The position numbers were made by a program, and so were the translations under genes. The notes beneath the pieces were generated by a model. It was not told where the DNA came from, did not search any database, and was given only the letters and a program-made list of their open reading frames with translations. From NCBI GenBank assembly GCA_965178125.1, contig OZ237755.1:124001-188000 (forward strand): a DNA stretch of 64,000 bases, in the 5' to 3' direction. This document shows positions 11,901 to 24,000 of this stretch, piece after piece. The stretch is from Bilabrum cf. latius (Eukaryota > Bigyra: Bicosoecida > Bigyra > Bicosoecida). Every line of letters begins with the position of its first letter. The first letter of the stretch is position 1.

Positions 11901-14792
11901 CTGCGCGAGTTCTGCTCGAGGGTGGTGGAGGTGCCGCCCTCGCTGCAGCAGATTGACGTGGCCCGGCTGCTGCGGTTCGCCGTTTTCCTGGCGACGGGTG
12001 ACGGGGCCATGGCAGGTGCGGGGCTCGGGGCCGGGGCGGGCGTGACGCCGGGGGCGGGCGCTGCTGCGGGGGCGGCGGATGGGGGGCCTGTGCGTGCGGT
12101 GGTGTGCAGCCCGATGTACGCGATGCAGTACCTCGGCTTCGCTGCGTCCTAGGGGAATTCGAGGGCTGGGCAGCTGCTGGGGCGACTGACGGGGCCCGTG
12201 GCTCCGCCTTCGCCGCCGGCGCGGCCCGCCCGCAGGAACAGCGGGGCCGGCCTGCCGGGCCTGCACGTGCGCAGCCCCTCCAACGCAGAGCCGCACTCGG
12301 GCACATCGCCCCACTCGGGCGAGCCGATGCACTAGCGGCCCACGGACCCTCTGCTCTCGCCCCAGCTGAGCGACGCTGGCAGCGTGAGGGGAGCGGGGGC
12401 GCACCTGCACCCGACTGACCTGGCGCTGACCCCGGCTGTCATGACAGAGGGGAGAAGCGACGAGAGGGGCGAGGGTAGGCCCGCCCCCCTGAGACCGGGA
12501 GGAGCAAGGGGGGTGGACCAGCACGTGGCGGGGGCCGAGCCAGGGTCCCCAATGAGCGAGAGGCAGATGGACATGCCGGGGACATCCGGGAGCGGGGGTT
12601 GGGCGGATCGAGTCGAAGGGGACGGGGACGGGGACGGGGATGCGATGGTGGTGGGCAGGGAGCCGTCCGTCCACAGCTCCTGGGACGGGGATGACGGTGT
12701 AGCCCCAGTCCCAGGCAGTCGCAGCACCAGCCAGCAGGCCTCAAGCAGCAGTGCGGTGGGCGGGTTCTTCTCTTTGTTCGGGGGAGGAGGCAGCGGCGCG
12801 GGCACTCCCACGGAGGGTGACGTAGACGGAGCAGAGGAGCAGCACGGCCTGGGGAACAAGGACCTCACTTCGTCGGGAGACGAGGGGGAGGGAGATGGAG
12901 AAGTGGTCAAGCAAGGGTAGGAAGGAGCAGGCGGGGCTTCGCAGACGATGTCGCGTCTTTCCTGCTCTAGGCCCAGGCCCGCTCCGATGCAGGTGGAGAG
13001 CGCTTCGGGCAAGGGCAAAGGGGGGCACGGCGGGAGGGGTAGGGCGCAGTCGGCTGGGCAGGCCGGTGTCGGCGCGCTACCCGGCGCAGAATCGTCTAGC
13101 GCCTCCCTCCTGGAGGACCAGACGGGCGGCCCGCCGGCGGGGGGCGAGTCCAGCAGCAGCGTGCCTGGTACTCCCTCCAGGCACGTGGCAGGGGCTGCCT
13201 TCCCGTCTGGATCCACCGCTCCCAAGAGCGGGAGCGGTAGGGAGACAGGGGACGTGTGCGACCTGGAGGCAGGAGAGGGGCTTGGCGGGAGCGTGGGGGA
13301 TGCGGCGGGCGTACTGCCGCCCTTCGACCTCGATCCCTCGTTCGAGCTGAGCCTGACCCCGCTGCCCGAGCAGCTGGCCACCATGGACCTGCAGCCCGGC
13401 TGCAACCCCTTCGAACTCAGGCTCAAGAACGGTGCCTCTGTCACCGCCAACATATTCCTGTACTCGCCTGACGCCCGCGTGGTGGTCTCAGACGTGGACG
13501 GCACCATCACAAAGAGCGACGTGCTGGGGCACTTGTACTACTTCATCGGCAGGGACTGGACCCAGGGCGGTGTGGCCGACCTGTACACCAAGGTGCGCAG
13601 CAACGGGTACGAGGTTCTGTACCTCACATCGAGGGCCATCGGGCAGATCAGCGCCACAAAGGACTACCTCTTCGGGATCGAGCAGGGGGGCCAGCGACTG
13701 CCCATGGGGCCCGTCATCACCAGCCCAGACCGGCTGCTGGCGGCCTTCACGCGAGAGGTCATCCAGCGGAAGCCGGAGGTGTTCAAGACCGCAGCGCTCA
13801 ACGAAGTCAAGCAGGCGTTCCCGGCCACTGCGCAACCGTTCTACGCAGGCTTCGGCAACCGCGACACGGACGTCAAGGCCTACAGGCGCGTGGGGGTGCC
13901 TCAGAACAAGATCTTCATCATCAACCCCGAGGGCACCATTTCCCACAGGAACAAGAAACTGCAGACGTCCTACTCGCAGATGTCCGCCCGCGCGGATGCG
14001 ATGTTCCCTGCCTTCGTGCCCTCGAGGCCGCTGGCGCCCTCACTCCCGCGGCCCGACCCCCTCACGCCGGCCCTCAGCTTGGACACGGCCCGTGCTGTGG
14101 CTCCTTCGGTGGGCGGCAGCAGCGGCGCTGGCATGGTGCACGGGGTGACAGGAACCGGGGTCATGGCACGGGATGTGGAGGCTGGTGCTGCCACGGGAGG
14201 GGCCGGGGCCTCTGTCTCTTCTGGGGACGGGTCGATGGGCGCCTCACCTCCTTTGGGGGGTGACCCGGGGGCAGGGGTGGTGGCGGGGGAGAGCTCGCAG
14301 CCGCAGCTCAAGGTGGTTCCATCTGCCTGGGAGATGGACGGTGGTCGCCCTGTCGGTGCCGAGGGGTCCACCGCGGGCTCTAGGAGCAGCGGAGCCGGAT
14401 CTGCGGGGGCCTCTGCGCCCGGCACCACGGGCAGGCCCGCACCGCTGCCTCACTCGCCTCGGAAAGTGGGTCGGAGGTTCGGGCGGCCCACGCTGCTCGA
14501 GGAGAAGTACAACGACTCGAACTTCTGGGGCGGGCTCAGCGGCCTTGGCCCTGGGCTGCCGAGCCCGACCGCCATCGCAGCGGTCGAGGCGGAGTCAAAG
14601 CGCGCCACTGCCGCTGCGAAGCAGGCCGAGCTGGGCGGTGGGGGCGCCACGCCCGGTGCCGGCTCCGACAGCGAGGACGACGAGCCGCCCGCCTTCGCGT
14701 CTGCCGCGGAGTTCGTCAGGTGGCACAGGGCCCAGGAGCGCAAGAAGGCCAGACGCGCTGCAGAGGCAGAGGCAGAGGCAGGGAACACTTGA
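8963..14792 (+). CDS. Lipin, Mg-dependent phosphatidate phosphatase
   Basis: Three exons: 8963-9127, 9258-9326 and 9423-14792, with introns starting GTGAGA and GTGAGT and ending GCAG, both in phase 0. Total 1867 codons to TGA 14790; TAGs at 12150, 12333 and 12918. Lipins dephosphorylate phosphatidate to diacylglycerol at ER and nuclear membranes and can act in the nucleus. The N-LIP domain spans all three exons ([20 protein letters not shown], then CTPFHARFG, then LGDDGVVFF). Its spacing across the spliced junctions equals that of animal lipin, which supports the splice sites. The C-terminal LNS2/HAD domain begins near 13,380 and carries [18 protein letters not shown], the DxDxT catalytic signature. 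Between them lie about 1200 residues of Gly/Ser/Ala-rich low-complexity sequence, far longer than usual. A second disordered tail of about 270 residues follows LNS2. All three TAGs are in the disordered middle. Confidence 0.93.
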
Positions 14793-15031
14793 GGGGTGCG
14801 AACGCGACTGCTGTGCCTCGTCGAACGACAAGAGCAACAGGCCGACCATGTCTAGTGATGAGCTGTTGCAAAACGTGTATTTGATTGAAGATGCAGTCAT
14901 GCTTTGAAGTCGTTCAAGTACCCAATAGGACCAGGATGAAGAAGAAGGCTGCGGCGCAAGCCGAAGCGCTCTACCATGGACCGACCGCAATACAATAATG
15001 TTGAAAGGGCCACCAACACCCGGGAGCACAG

Positions 15032-17353
15032 TCACTGCGGCGGCGGCTCCCACGCGGCAGCCTCGAGCAGCTCCTTCTTGAGTCTCTGGTTCTCCTGCAC
15101 GAGCATGCGGATGTCCCCCGCGGCCGCGTCCAGCATGCGCGCAAGGTCCCTCGACTTGGCCTGCATGCTGGCCCTCTCCTCCTCGAAGGCCTCGCACATC
15201 TCCTGCATCATGTCCAGCTGCTGCTTCTTCAGCTCCCGGATTTGCCCCTTGCTCTTGGACCGCTCCGCCTTCAGCTCGGCCTGGAAGCGCTCGTCCGCCG
15301 ACCGCCGCTCCAGCACCAGCACCTCGTACTGCTGCTTGGTCTGCAGCAGCTCCAGCTCCAGCTCCTGTGCGCGCTCCCCGCCGGCGCCCCCGGCCCCGCC
15401 ACCCCCCGCGTCGGCCGCGTACTTGGCCACGAGCTCCGCCCGCTCCTTGTCCGCCTTCTCCTTGAGCCGCTTGGTCTCCTCCTCTAGCTTGCGCTCCAGC
15501 TCTGCCTGCGCCTCTGCCCTCAGCTTGGCCTCCTCCTCCTCCCTGATCTCCTTCCTGAGCTCCGCATCCTCCTCAATCAGCCTGCGCTGCGCCGCCGCGT
15601 TCGCCCGCTCGTCCATCTGCGCGTCCTCGTTCTCCTGGATCTGCTTGTCCAGCTGCTGGAGCCGCTCGAATAGCTCGTCGTGCTCCGGCCGCACCACCTA
15701 GATCTCGTCCAAAATCTGCGCCATCTCCTCCGCGTGGGGCCCGTCCGTGGTTTCGCCGTCCAGCTGGTGCAGCTCCTCCCAGCCAGCCATCAGCTGCCGC
15801 AGCTCCTTCCGCTTCTTCTTAAACTCCGCCTTGGCCTTCTCCCGCTGCTTGCTCAGCTTTGTGTGCTGCTACATGAGCTCCTGCATGCGCTTGAGCAGCG
15901 CTCGGTTGTCCTCCCGGATGGTCTTCATCACGGAGCGTACCCTCGACTCGTTGGCAAGGTTCTTCCTTCTCTCCTCCTCGAACTTGCGGCTGAGCTCCTG
16001 CTGCTTGCGCCAGTCCTGCTCCTTGGCGTGGCTCAGCGCCTCGATCTTCTCCTGCAGCGCCCGCACCCTCTCGCTCTCCTTCGCCTTTTCCTCCTCGGAC
16101 ATCTCACCATCCCCGGCACCTGCCCCCGAGGACGGTGTCGCCGCGCCCCCGCCGGCCCCGTCTCCTCCGCCCCCTTTCCTCGCCTCCTCCAGCTGCTTCC
16201 TCAGCTCCTCGATCTCATCCCTGAGCTCCTCGATGACGGCCTGGTTCACGTCCTGGTTCTTCTTAGCCGTGTTCTTGATCTTCTTGGCGCGGTCAGCGAA
16301 CTGAAGGGTGGACAGCGTCTCGTCGAAGTTGTCATCAGCAGGGGAGATGGCCGCCAGCATGACCGTGATCGAGTTGCCACCCAGCGACTCCTGCAGGAGG
16401 CGCGTGAGCTGCGAGTCCCTGTATGGGATGTGCTTGCTCTTGCCCTCCACCAGCAAGCTGATGACCAGACCCAGGGTCATGAGCGATTTGTTGATGGATG
16501 CGCCCTCACGCAGCGTGGCACCCGATGCGCCCGTCTTGTCCGCCCTCTCAGACCCGGCGAGATCCACGAGGTTGATCTTGGCGGCGACGTTGGTCGTTGT
16601 CTTCTGAGTCTGCCCGCCCGCCTTTGTCTCCTCCTCCTTGTGCTGCTCCACCTTGATGGTGAAGCACGAGTGCGACCTAGATGACCGCGCATTCATCTTG
16701 GTCTCCGCCACTTGCCGCACCCGGTTGCCCTCGTCGATCAGCTTGAGGACGGCGTCCGCGTCCGTCACCACGATCGTTGCGAGGTCCTGCACGAACGTGC
16801 CCAGCTTGCTGTCCTGCCGGATGCGCAGCTTTTTGTCGCTAGGATTCAGCAGGTCCTTGATCTATTCCTTGTAAATTTCGAGGAAGCTGACTGTGATAAG
16901 AAACTCCAGCTTGGGGTCTTCGGTCTTCTTGGCTTCGATGCGCTCGAACAGGTCGCGGACCATGCGAGGAACGATCCCGGGGTGCTCGCCCTTATCGCCT
17001 CCCATCATACTCCAGGTTTTTCCTGAGCCGGTCTGGCCGTACGCGAAGATCGTGCCGTTAAAACCCGACAGCGCCGAATCTACAATCGGCCGGCCGAGCT
17101 CGTCGTACACCAGCGTCTGCTCCGTGTCCCAGGGGTACGAATGGTCATACGTAAAGGTATGAGTGCCTCGTCTTCCTTTATTGTCTTCAATTAGCGTTTT
17201 TGCCCCGTCCGTCTCGATTATCTTCTCGCACTTCATCTTTGTCTCCCTCGAATTGAACGGCCTGAGCCTCACGGCCACCTTCACATTGGTGCTCTGAGAT
17301 CGCTTGCTAGAGGGAGTCGGCGGTGCAGCAGCACCACCGGTTGCGGCTGACAT
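15032..17353 (-). CDS. Kinesin-3-like motor protein with coiled-coil tail
   Basis: A 773-codon single-exon frame from ATG 17353 to TGA 15032-15034, with TAGs at 16862, 15869 and 15698. The N-terminal motor domain (about residues 22-370) has VKVAVRLRPFNSRE, P-loop GQTGSGKT, switch I NARSSRSHS, switch II LVDLAGSERA and the neck FADRAKKIKN typical of kinesin-3 (KIF1/Unc104) members. It would move cargo toward microtubule plus ends. The 16862 TAG sits in EIYKE-x-IKDLLNP, a position filled by polar residues (Gln, Lys, Arg, Glu) in other kinesins. The tail is almost entirely coiled coil rich in Glu, Lys and Gln, with the other two TAGs inside it. FHA and PH domains usual for cargo-carrying kinesin-3 are not seen. 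The gene is convergent with lipin and divergent from the giant surface-protein gene. Confidence 0.95.
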
Positions 17354-18078
17354 GGAATCGGTGCACGAAACTAGTGTCTAGCACGCCGAGCACAGGCAAG
17401 AAAATGTCGAAACCGGTAACGCACACGTGATGATTAGTTTTAAGTTGCGACCACTGATGAACTTTCAAGAAGAAGATTAAAATCACGCCTGAGTGATGAC
17501 CGTGACGAACGGAACCGAGCACCGTGCAGTACCTCGGGCGAGCATGCATCTGCGATGTGTCGCATGCCGCCTTCGTACGGCTCGGTGCATCGCACCCGTC
17601 TGGAGCGGCTGCAACCGGAGGCGGGGGTGATTGAAAAAGGTGCCAGCTCATCCATGCGGTAGCGACGGCAGCCGCACACGCAGCCTCGCCTACCCATCTC
17701 CCCGTTGCTCACTTCGCGGGTTACCGCGTGCTTCCGGCTTCCCATGCCCTCCGTCATCATGATAATCGTGCGGCAAGACACCCACAGGCACTCAGTCCCC
17801 GGCAGCACCCTCCTACGGCGGCGGCACAGCAGCCCCGAACCTGAACTCAAGCCCCCGTACAAATATGTGCTGCAGCTTAGCGACCCGTTTGTCATCCTCG
17901 AGCAAGCTAACATGCCCGTAAGGGGGCAGCGGGGCCCCCTGTTTGGCCACCCGCTCGAAGGGCCTCCTCCCTACCATTGGGCCAGCAGCTGCGCCGAGAG
18001 CTCCTTACTTGCGCGCTTGTGGGATACCCAAGTGGTACGGAACAAATTGCAAATTAAGCAGAAGACTTAGACACAGTG
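17354..18078. promoter_or_regulatory. 725-bp intergenic region between divergent kinesin and giant surface-protein genes
   Basis: Contains the kinesin 5' flank and the upstream flank of the plus-strand gene. Open stretches exist on both strands (for example 17440-17913 minus), but they show Arg/Ser-biased composition and no recognisable domain. No gene is called here. Untranslated exons of the plus-strand gene could lie in it. Confidence 0.35.
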
Positions 18079-21000
18079 ATGTCAAGCTTTCAAAGAATGA
18101 TGATGCCTATGAGTCAGGTCTTGCGGGGCTTCATGAAGGTTCCATGTGGTACGTCAACTCACGAGCTGAGCGCTTGACTCCACAGGTATCCTTCATTTCC
18201 AGCATTGGCTGAAGCAATCAAAGGTGGCACGCATGTTGTAAGACAGTGTTGATATCTCGTCAACATACAGCGTTCTCGCCTAAGTCATGCACTTATTGAT
18301 CAACGCAGGTCCATCGAACCTCTTTTTCTCCGCAGCAAGTTTCCGTGCATTGATCTCGTGGTTGTGCTACTTTTCGGCGCACTCCTTCACAGTGAGTTCA
18401 AAAGAAGTATATATTAACACAAATGCACCACTCGACTTTGAAGAAATTCTGTCTATGCCTTGTGCGGCACCCAAGATCCACACAAAGGCAGCCCGCATCT
18501 TCGTGTTCGCGAAGATTCGTGGCACGCGTCTGCACTCATCTCGTCGACCTGCGCGCCGTTCGCTTTGGACTCGCAGGAACACACGCATCATGTTCTAATA
18601 GATTCAAAGATTCCAATGGTAAGCTGTCGGCGCGCTAGTTCGGGTCGAACATGCAACACCTCCGCGCCGAACGGCGAACGTAGCCTGATGCTTCCGTCTC
18701 CCAACCCGCACGCCCGGGGGCCAAGCGCCGCCTACCTTCCCGCGAGCCAGCATGCGCAACTGCCCGCTTTTGTTAAAATCCCAGATTGATGTTGTAACTG
18801 CTGATTCCAGGGCCATGTTTAATGGTTACCTGAGTCATGTTCCACCCACGCGAGCTAGTCAGTCGTAGCCACACCTTGCACCGCATCTGCGCAACATGAC
18901 CAGGCTGGTCCGTTGATTTGCGAGCGTCTCAGCCCTAGACACCAGCTAAAGTTGGCACACTAGCATTCCGTCAAGGTTTATCTTGCCTTCTTCTTTACAT
19001 TTCACAGAGTTTGGAGTCGACTGTGGCGGAGCTTGCCCTACTGCTTGCTCTGAAGCCGCCCTAACCATCACCAACGACTGGACCAAGGCCAGCGTTATGG
19101 AGGGCGGGCAGATCTTCGAAATGGGAAACAGCCTGGTATCGTGTCCAGGCAGCTGGTCGCGCACGTCCAACTGGCTGTACCAGTCTGCAAACTGCTACGG
19201 CAGATCGTGGCCCGGCACGGAATTGGGGACGGAAAACCGTGGTTTCACTTCATACGGCGGGACGTACTATCTCATGCGAAGGATGGGGTCCCTTGGCGAT
19301 TTTGTGGCCGACTTAACGCTGTGGAGCGATGACAACGACGGGATTGGCATCGTGTGGTCGCACTCTGGCTCGTCAACTGGCAACATGTACAGTATCGTGA
19401 TGAATAACCAGCAGTCGGGCATTCATTTGGTCCGCAGAGAGAACAACGTCAACCGATACCTACAGGCGACCCCCACAACAAGTGCGTGGCAGTACCCGAT
19501 GGACACCAACATCAAGGCAAGGCTGACTTACATCCAGGGCCGCATCAAGTTCGAGGTCAGGTTCTCGGGTACCTCTCTGGTGACCGCCATCGACACTACG
19601 GATAGCAACCCTCTAGCGGCAGGCTTCTTCGGATTCGTATCATCAGGCAATTCAGGCTCTTGGTACAAGTTGGATACGCTCAAGCTGCTCCCCAACAGCT
19701 GCGATCGTGTCTCACCCTCCACGGCTGCATCGCTCAGGCTGCACCTATCATCAGAGACCTTCGCACAGTCCAGCGTCGGGACTGCTGTCACAAAGTGGTC
19801 CGATCTCTCCGGCCTTGCCAAGCATGCGGTGGTGGATGCAGACTCCAGAGCCCCCAACGTGGTGCTCAGCCGCTGGACCAGCCGAAAGGCCGTGAGCTTC
19901 ACCTCGAACGATTTCCTGCAGCTGCAGGATGCCAGCTTTCTGGGTAGGGACCAGAGCGCCTCGGGGTCTGCCTTGTTCATGGTCATGGACCCGAAGGTGG
20001 AGACAGGTACCATACTCAAGGTATACAAGGATGCTGTGCTGCTTGCAGAGGACTTTTCTGGCCTTAGTGAGAACGTGGGGTTCTACAGGTCAAACTCACT
20101 TAGGGGGCAAAGCGAGTTCTCCTCCAGGTTCAGTCTCGTTCGCGCCGGCGCAAACTTTTACTCTGATAGTGACTGGGCTGCCGTGATGAACGGGTACTTT
20201 GAATTCCGCGACACCAACGGCTGGGCCGAGCTGATCCTCCCCAACGTGCAGCTCGCATGGACAAGCAACGCCGTCATCAGCTATGAGGTCTACCGCACCG
20301 GGTGAGAAATGCTGTGGGCACTCACTGAAACCGTACTCGTGCCTGCCTTGCTCCATCCTTTTTGATTTGCTTAGTCTAGCTCTGTCCTCCCTTGTTAACC
20401 TCGCGTCGCAGAGGCAACGAAAACAACAACTGCATCGAGATGCAAACGTCGTACAACGGGGGCTCCAGCTACACCAGAAGGCACAACAACTGCGGTGATA
20501 ACGCGGCTTGGATACCGTTTACCTTCCAGGTCCCCTCCTCTGAGACCCAGGTCAGGGTGAAGTTCCGGGGGTACTACAACGCAGGGTCGGAGATCGGCCG
20601 CCTGGACAACATCCGTATCATTGCTGATGACGCCAGGGTCTCGTACTCGACATCTGCCTCCATCACTGGGACTGCTATCGGGGCATCAGCGTCCACCACC
20701 GTGGCTTCGGCGACTCGATCTGCAACGGACAAACCAATTCTCTTAGCCATGCGAGTGGGGCCATCCGGCACGAGCAGCCAGCAGCAAGTACAGATGTACC
20801 TTGACGGAGTACGCTTCTATAACCAACAACGAGCCAAGTCCATTGGAGGTGCAGACTATCCCGCGGCGGTGCTGTTCGAGGCAGGACAGGAGGGAATCTT
20901 GTACGAGATGCAAGCGTATGACAGTGCCATGAGCGATGACAATTTCGACGCAGTGCAGGAGTCCCTCATGACCAAGTACCGCATCTCGTCGAGCACATCT

Positions 21001-24000
21001 CAGTGCCCTGACATCTCGACGGACGGTGCAACGGAAGGCTACTCAGGTGCGAGGCAGGTGGCATCGACCCAATGCACTGGAGGCACAGCCGGCCAGACGT
21101 GCGAATTCGAATGTGACACCGGCATGGCACCCACGCGCGGCTAGGCAGCCCGCACCTGCGCCCAGTGGGGCCTCTGGACCGGAACACCGCTAGCCTGCGC
21201 CACCAGCTGCCCAGTCCTGGTGGAAATCCAGGCATCGAGGTGTGAGCGCGGCTACGTCGTAGAGTCCTTCCGAGATGGTACTTCATGGCGAGGGGGCAGC
21301 TCGGATTCCCTCGTTGCCTTGCCATGGCGACCCTCAGCGCAGCTATGGAGGGAGGAAGATGGGTACCTCACGCTCGAGCGCGACGATTCGTGCAGCCCTT
21401 TCCAGAGGCACGACAACTACCTAATCACCATGAACCAGGACTGGGAAGACCGCAACATGCCGCTCGATGTCTCCGTTGATCTATACGGGAGCGAGGGGCA
21501 GGCTGGCATTGTGTTCCGCACGCAATACGATGCCAACGATCCCTACAACGAGGCCATGGGCGAGCACTACCTTGCGACCGTCGACTGGGACCAGGGGGAG
21601 CTTGCCCTGAAGCGAAGGTCAAGCGGAGGGATTCTCTCTCCATTCCTATGCACCATTGATCTGTCTGCTACCATAAAAGCGGACAAGTGGCACAAGCTGC
21701 GGGTCGTCGCTGACGGATCGAGTACCAAGTTGGAGCTGGACGGTGCGACTTGGTGCGATATCACCGATAGCAGCAGCAATGCCCTCGCTTTCGGAGGTGC
21801 CGGGATATATACCAATGCAATCGGTGCCCCACCTAGGTTCCGAGACCTGTCGATCAAGCAAATCGACGAAGGGTGCAGCTAGAACTGCACTGGCATGACT
21901 GAGGGTTCAACGTGTACATTTGCGTGCAACGCACCATACTCACCTAACGGTGATGCAACGCGCACCTGCGGGAGCGACGGTTCGTGGAGCGGTTCGCAGA
22001 CGATGTGCGCATTTCCCCGCCCCACCGCCGTGGACTAGACCAGGGAGATCGAGGAGGAGAGCAGGGCAGAGACGGAGGTTGGAGAACCGCTGGAGGCCAG
22101 CGTATCTGGTGATGAGTATGAGCTCCAATTCGAGATCGTGTCTGGCAACACCGGCGATGCCTTCCGTGTGTCCAAGTGCACCGGTTAGCTGCGCGTGAAG
22201 ACTCCCGGGGCCATTGACTACGAGCAGGGCGTCCGTGAGATTGTACTGACAATGAGGGTACTCACGGAGGGTGACGCCAACTCGGCTACTACATTCACGG
22301 TGACCGTGACGGTATTGGACCGGAATGATGCCCCCGTCTTCGTTCCTCAGAGCCGCAATGTGGATGAAAATGCAGTCGAAGGTACGTTGGTTGGGCTACC
22401 CCTAGTAGCAACCGACCCAGATGGAGACGACATCGTGTGGTCGATCGAGCTCGGCAACGCCAACAGCGCCTTTTCCATCTCGTCCAGCGGCCAGCTCACT
22501 GCGGGCCCCACTACCCCGAGCCCGCTAGACTTCGAGTCCACTCCCACGTGGCGCATCGTGGTGCGGGCTGCGAACGTGGAGGACCAGGATGGCGTGGACA
22601 CGGTGGTGGCGTACACGGATGCCACGGTGACTGTCACGCTGAACGACCTCAACGAGCCGCCAACCGCTGGAAACCTCACTGTGCAGCTGCTAGAGTCGTT
22701 CGGACAGAATGGCGAAGTTGGCTCCGCGCGTGATGTTGGGACGCTACCAGTGACAGAGCAAGACGCCGGCCAGACGGTGTCACTGCAGGCAGGAGTGGGA
22801 TACTCAGTGCAGGACTTCACTATCTCTAGCGATGGCACGGTGAATTTGAAAGACGGATCGAAGTTAGACTACGAGATCAGTCCAGTGGTACTTGTGCCGT
22901 ACATTGCAACGGATGACTACTCTCCGCCTGCAAGCGCCCGTGGCTTTGTGGTAATTGAAGTGTAGAATGTGAACGAGGCACCGGAAGTGGCATGGCCGGG
23001 GGCCGCTGGTGTACCCGCTCTAAGCGTGGATGAGGATGCAGGGGTTGGTGACGTGGTGGGACAGATAGCTGCCACGGATCCCGATCTAGGGCAGGATGCT
23101 CGCTTCCGTATCGACTCGCAGATCCCAGCTGGTAAGCTGGCAATCGACCTGGAAACCGGCGTGATCACCCTGGCGGCCCCTGCTGCAGGCAGCACCGGCC
23201 CCTTGCTGGACACCGAGACACAGCCCACCCTCGCCGTCAACATCACCGTCTACGACACCGAGTTCGAGGTCTCGAAGGAGGTCACCATCGCAGTAGCAAA
23301 CGTGGACGAGCCTCCGGTGTTTACCACCAATGATGTGGGCGACCTTACAATTCTGGAGAACCGCGAGTCACAGTCCTCGTCTACGAGAGAGACAGTGGGT
23401 ACGCTTCGTGCACTCGACCCTGAGAGCGGCTCCGCGGCCGGTGTAACGTACAGTATCGTATCACAGGACCCAACGAGGGGCGGGCACACGGTACCGTTCG
23501 TGCTAGACTCTGCTACGGGCGTGCTTGCAGTCAATGAAGCAGTGCAGGGCGGGGAAAAGCCTGATCTGGACCACGAATTTCAGGGAGGACTCATGGCTAT
23601 CAACATCAGCGCATCTGACGGTACCGCTCCCGCTGGTGCTACAGTTCGTACGTTTTACGTCACCGTGACGAATGCCAACGAGCCTCCGACCTTCGACGCC
23701 ACAGGGCAGACGCTCTTTGCAGCTGCCTCGAGCGCAGGCACGATCGGGACACCCCTTGAGTCCTTCGTAAAGGACCAGGATCTGCAGAGCTCCACTGCAA
23801 CGGAATTTTTCAATTTCACTATCACAAGCGGTGATAGTGACGGCATCTTCAGCGTTGAGCAGGGTACGGGACAGCTGTTTGTTACCGAGACCAACGCTGC
23901 CAAGCCCGGTTTTGCATTCTCCGAGGCTTCGGGAACGGGAGTTAACACCTTTACGCTGGGCATTCGAGTGACGGACAGAGGTGGGCTCTCGGGGGATGGA

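Noticed and set aside
17440-17913. Possible minus-strand gene upstream of kinesin
   Set aside because: No domain, biased Arg/Ser composition and no plausible splice links; more likely promoter sequence of the divergent pair.
18630-18700. tRNA-like segment with a TTCGxxTCGAAC stretch
   Set aside because: T-arm and acceptor stems do not pair and no anticodon arm can be drawn. It lies in an intron of the giant gene.
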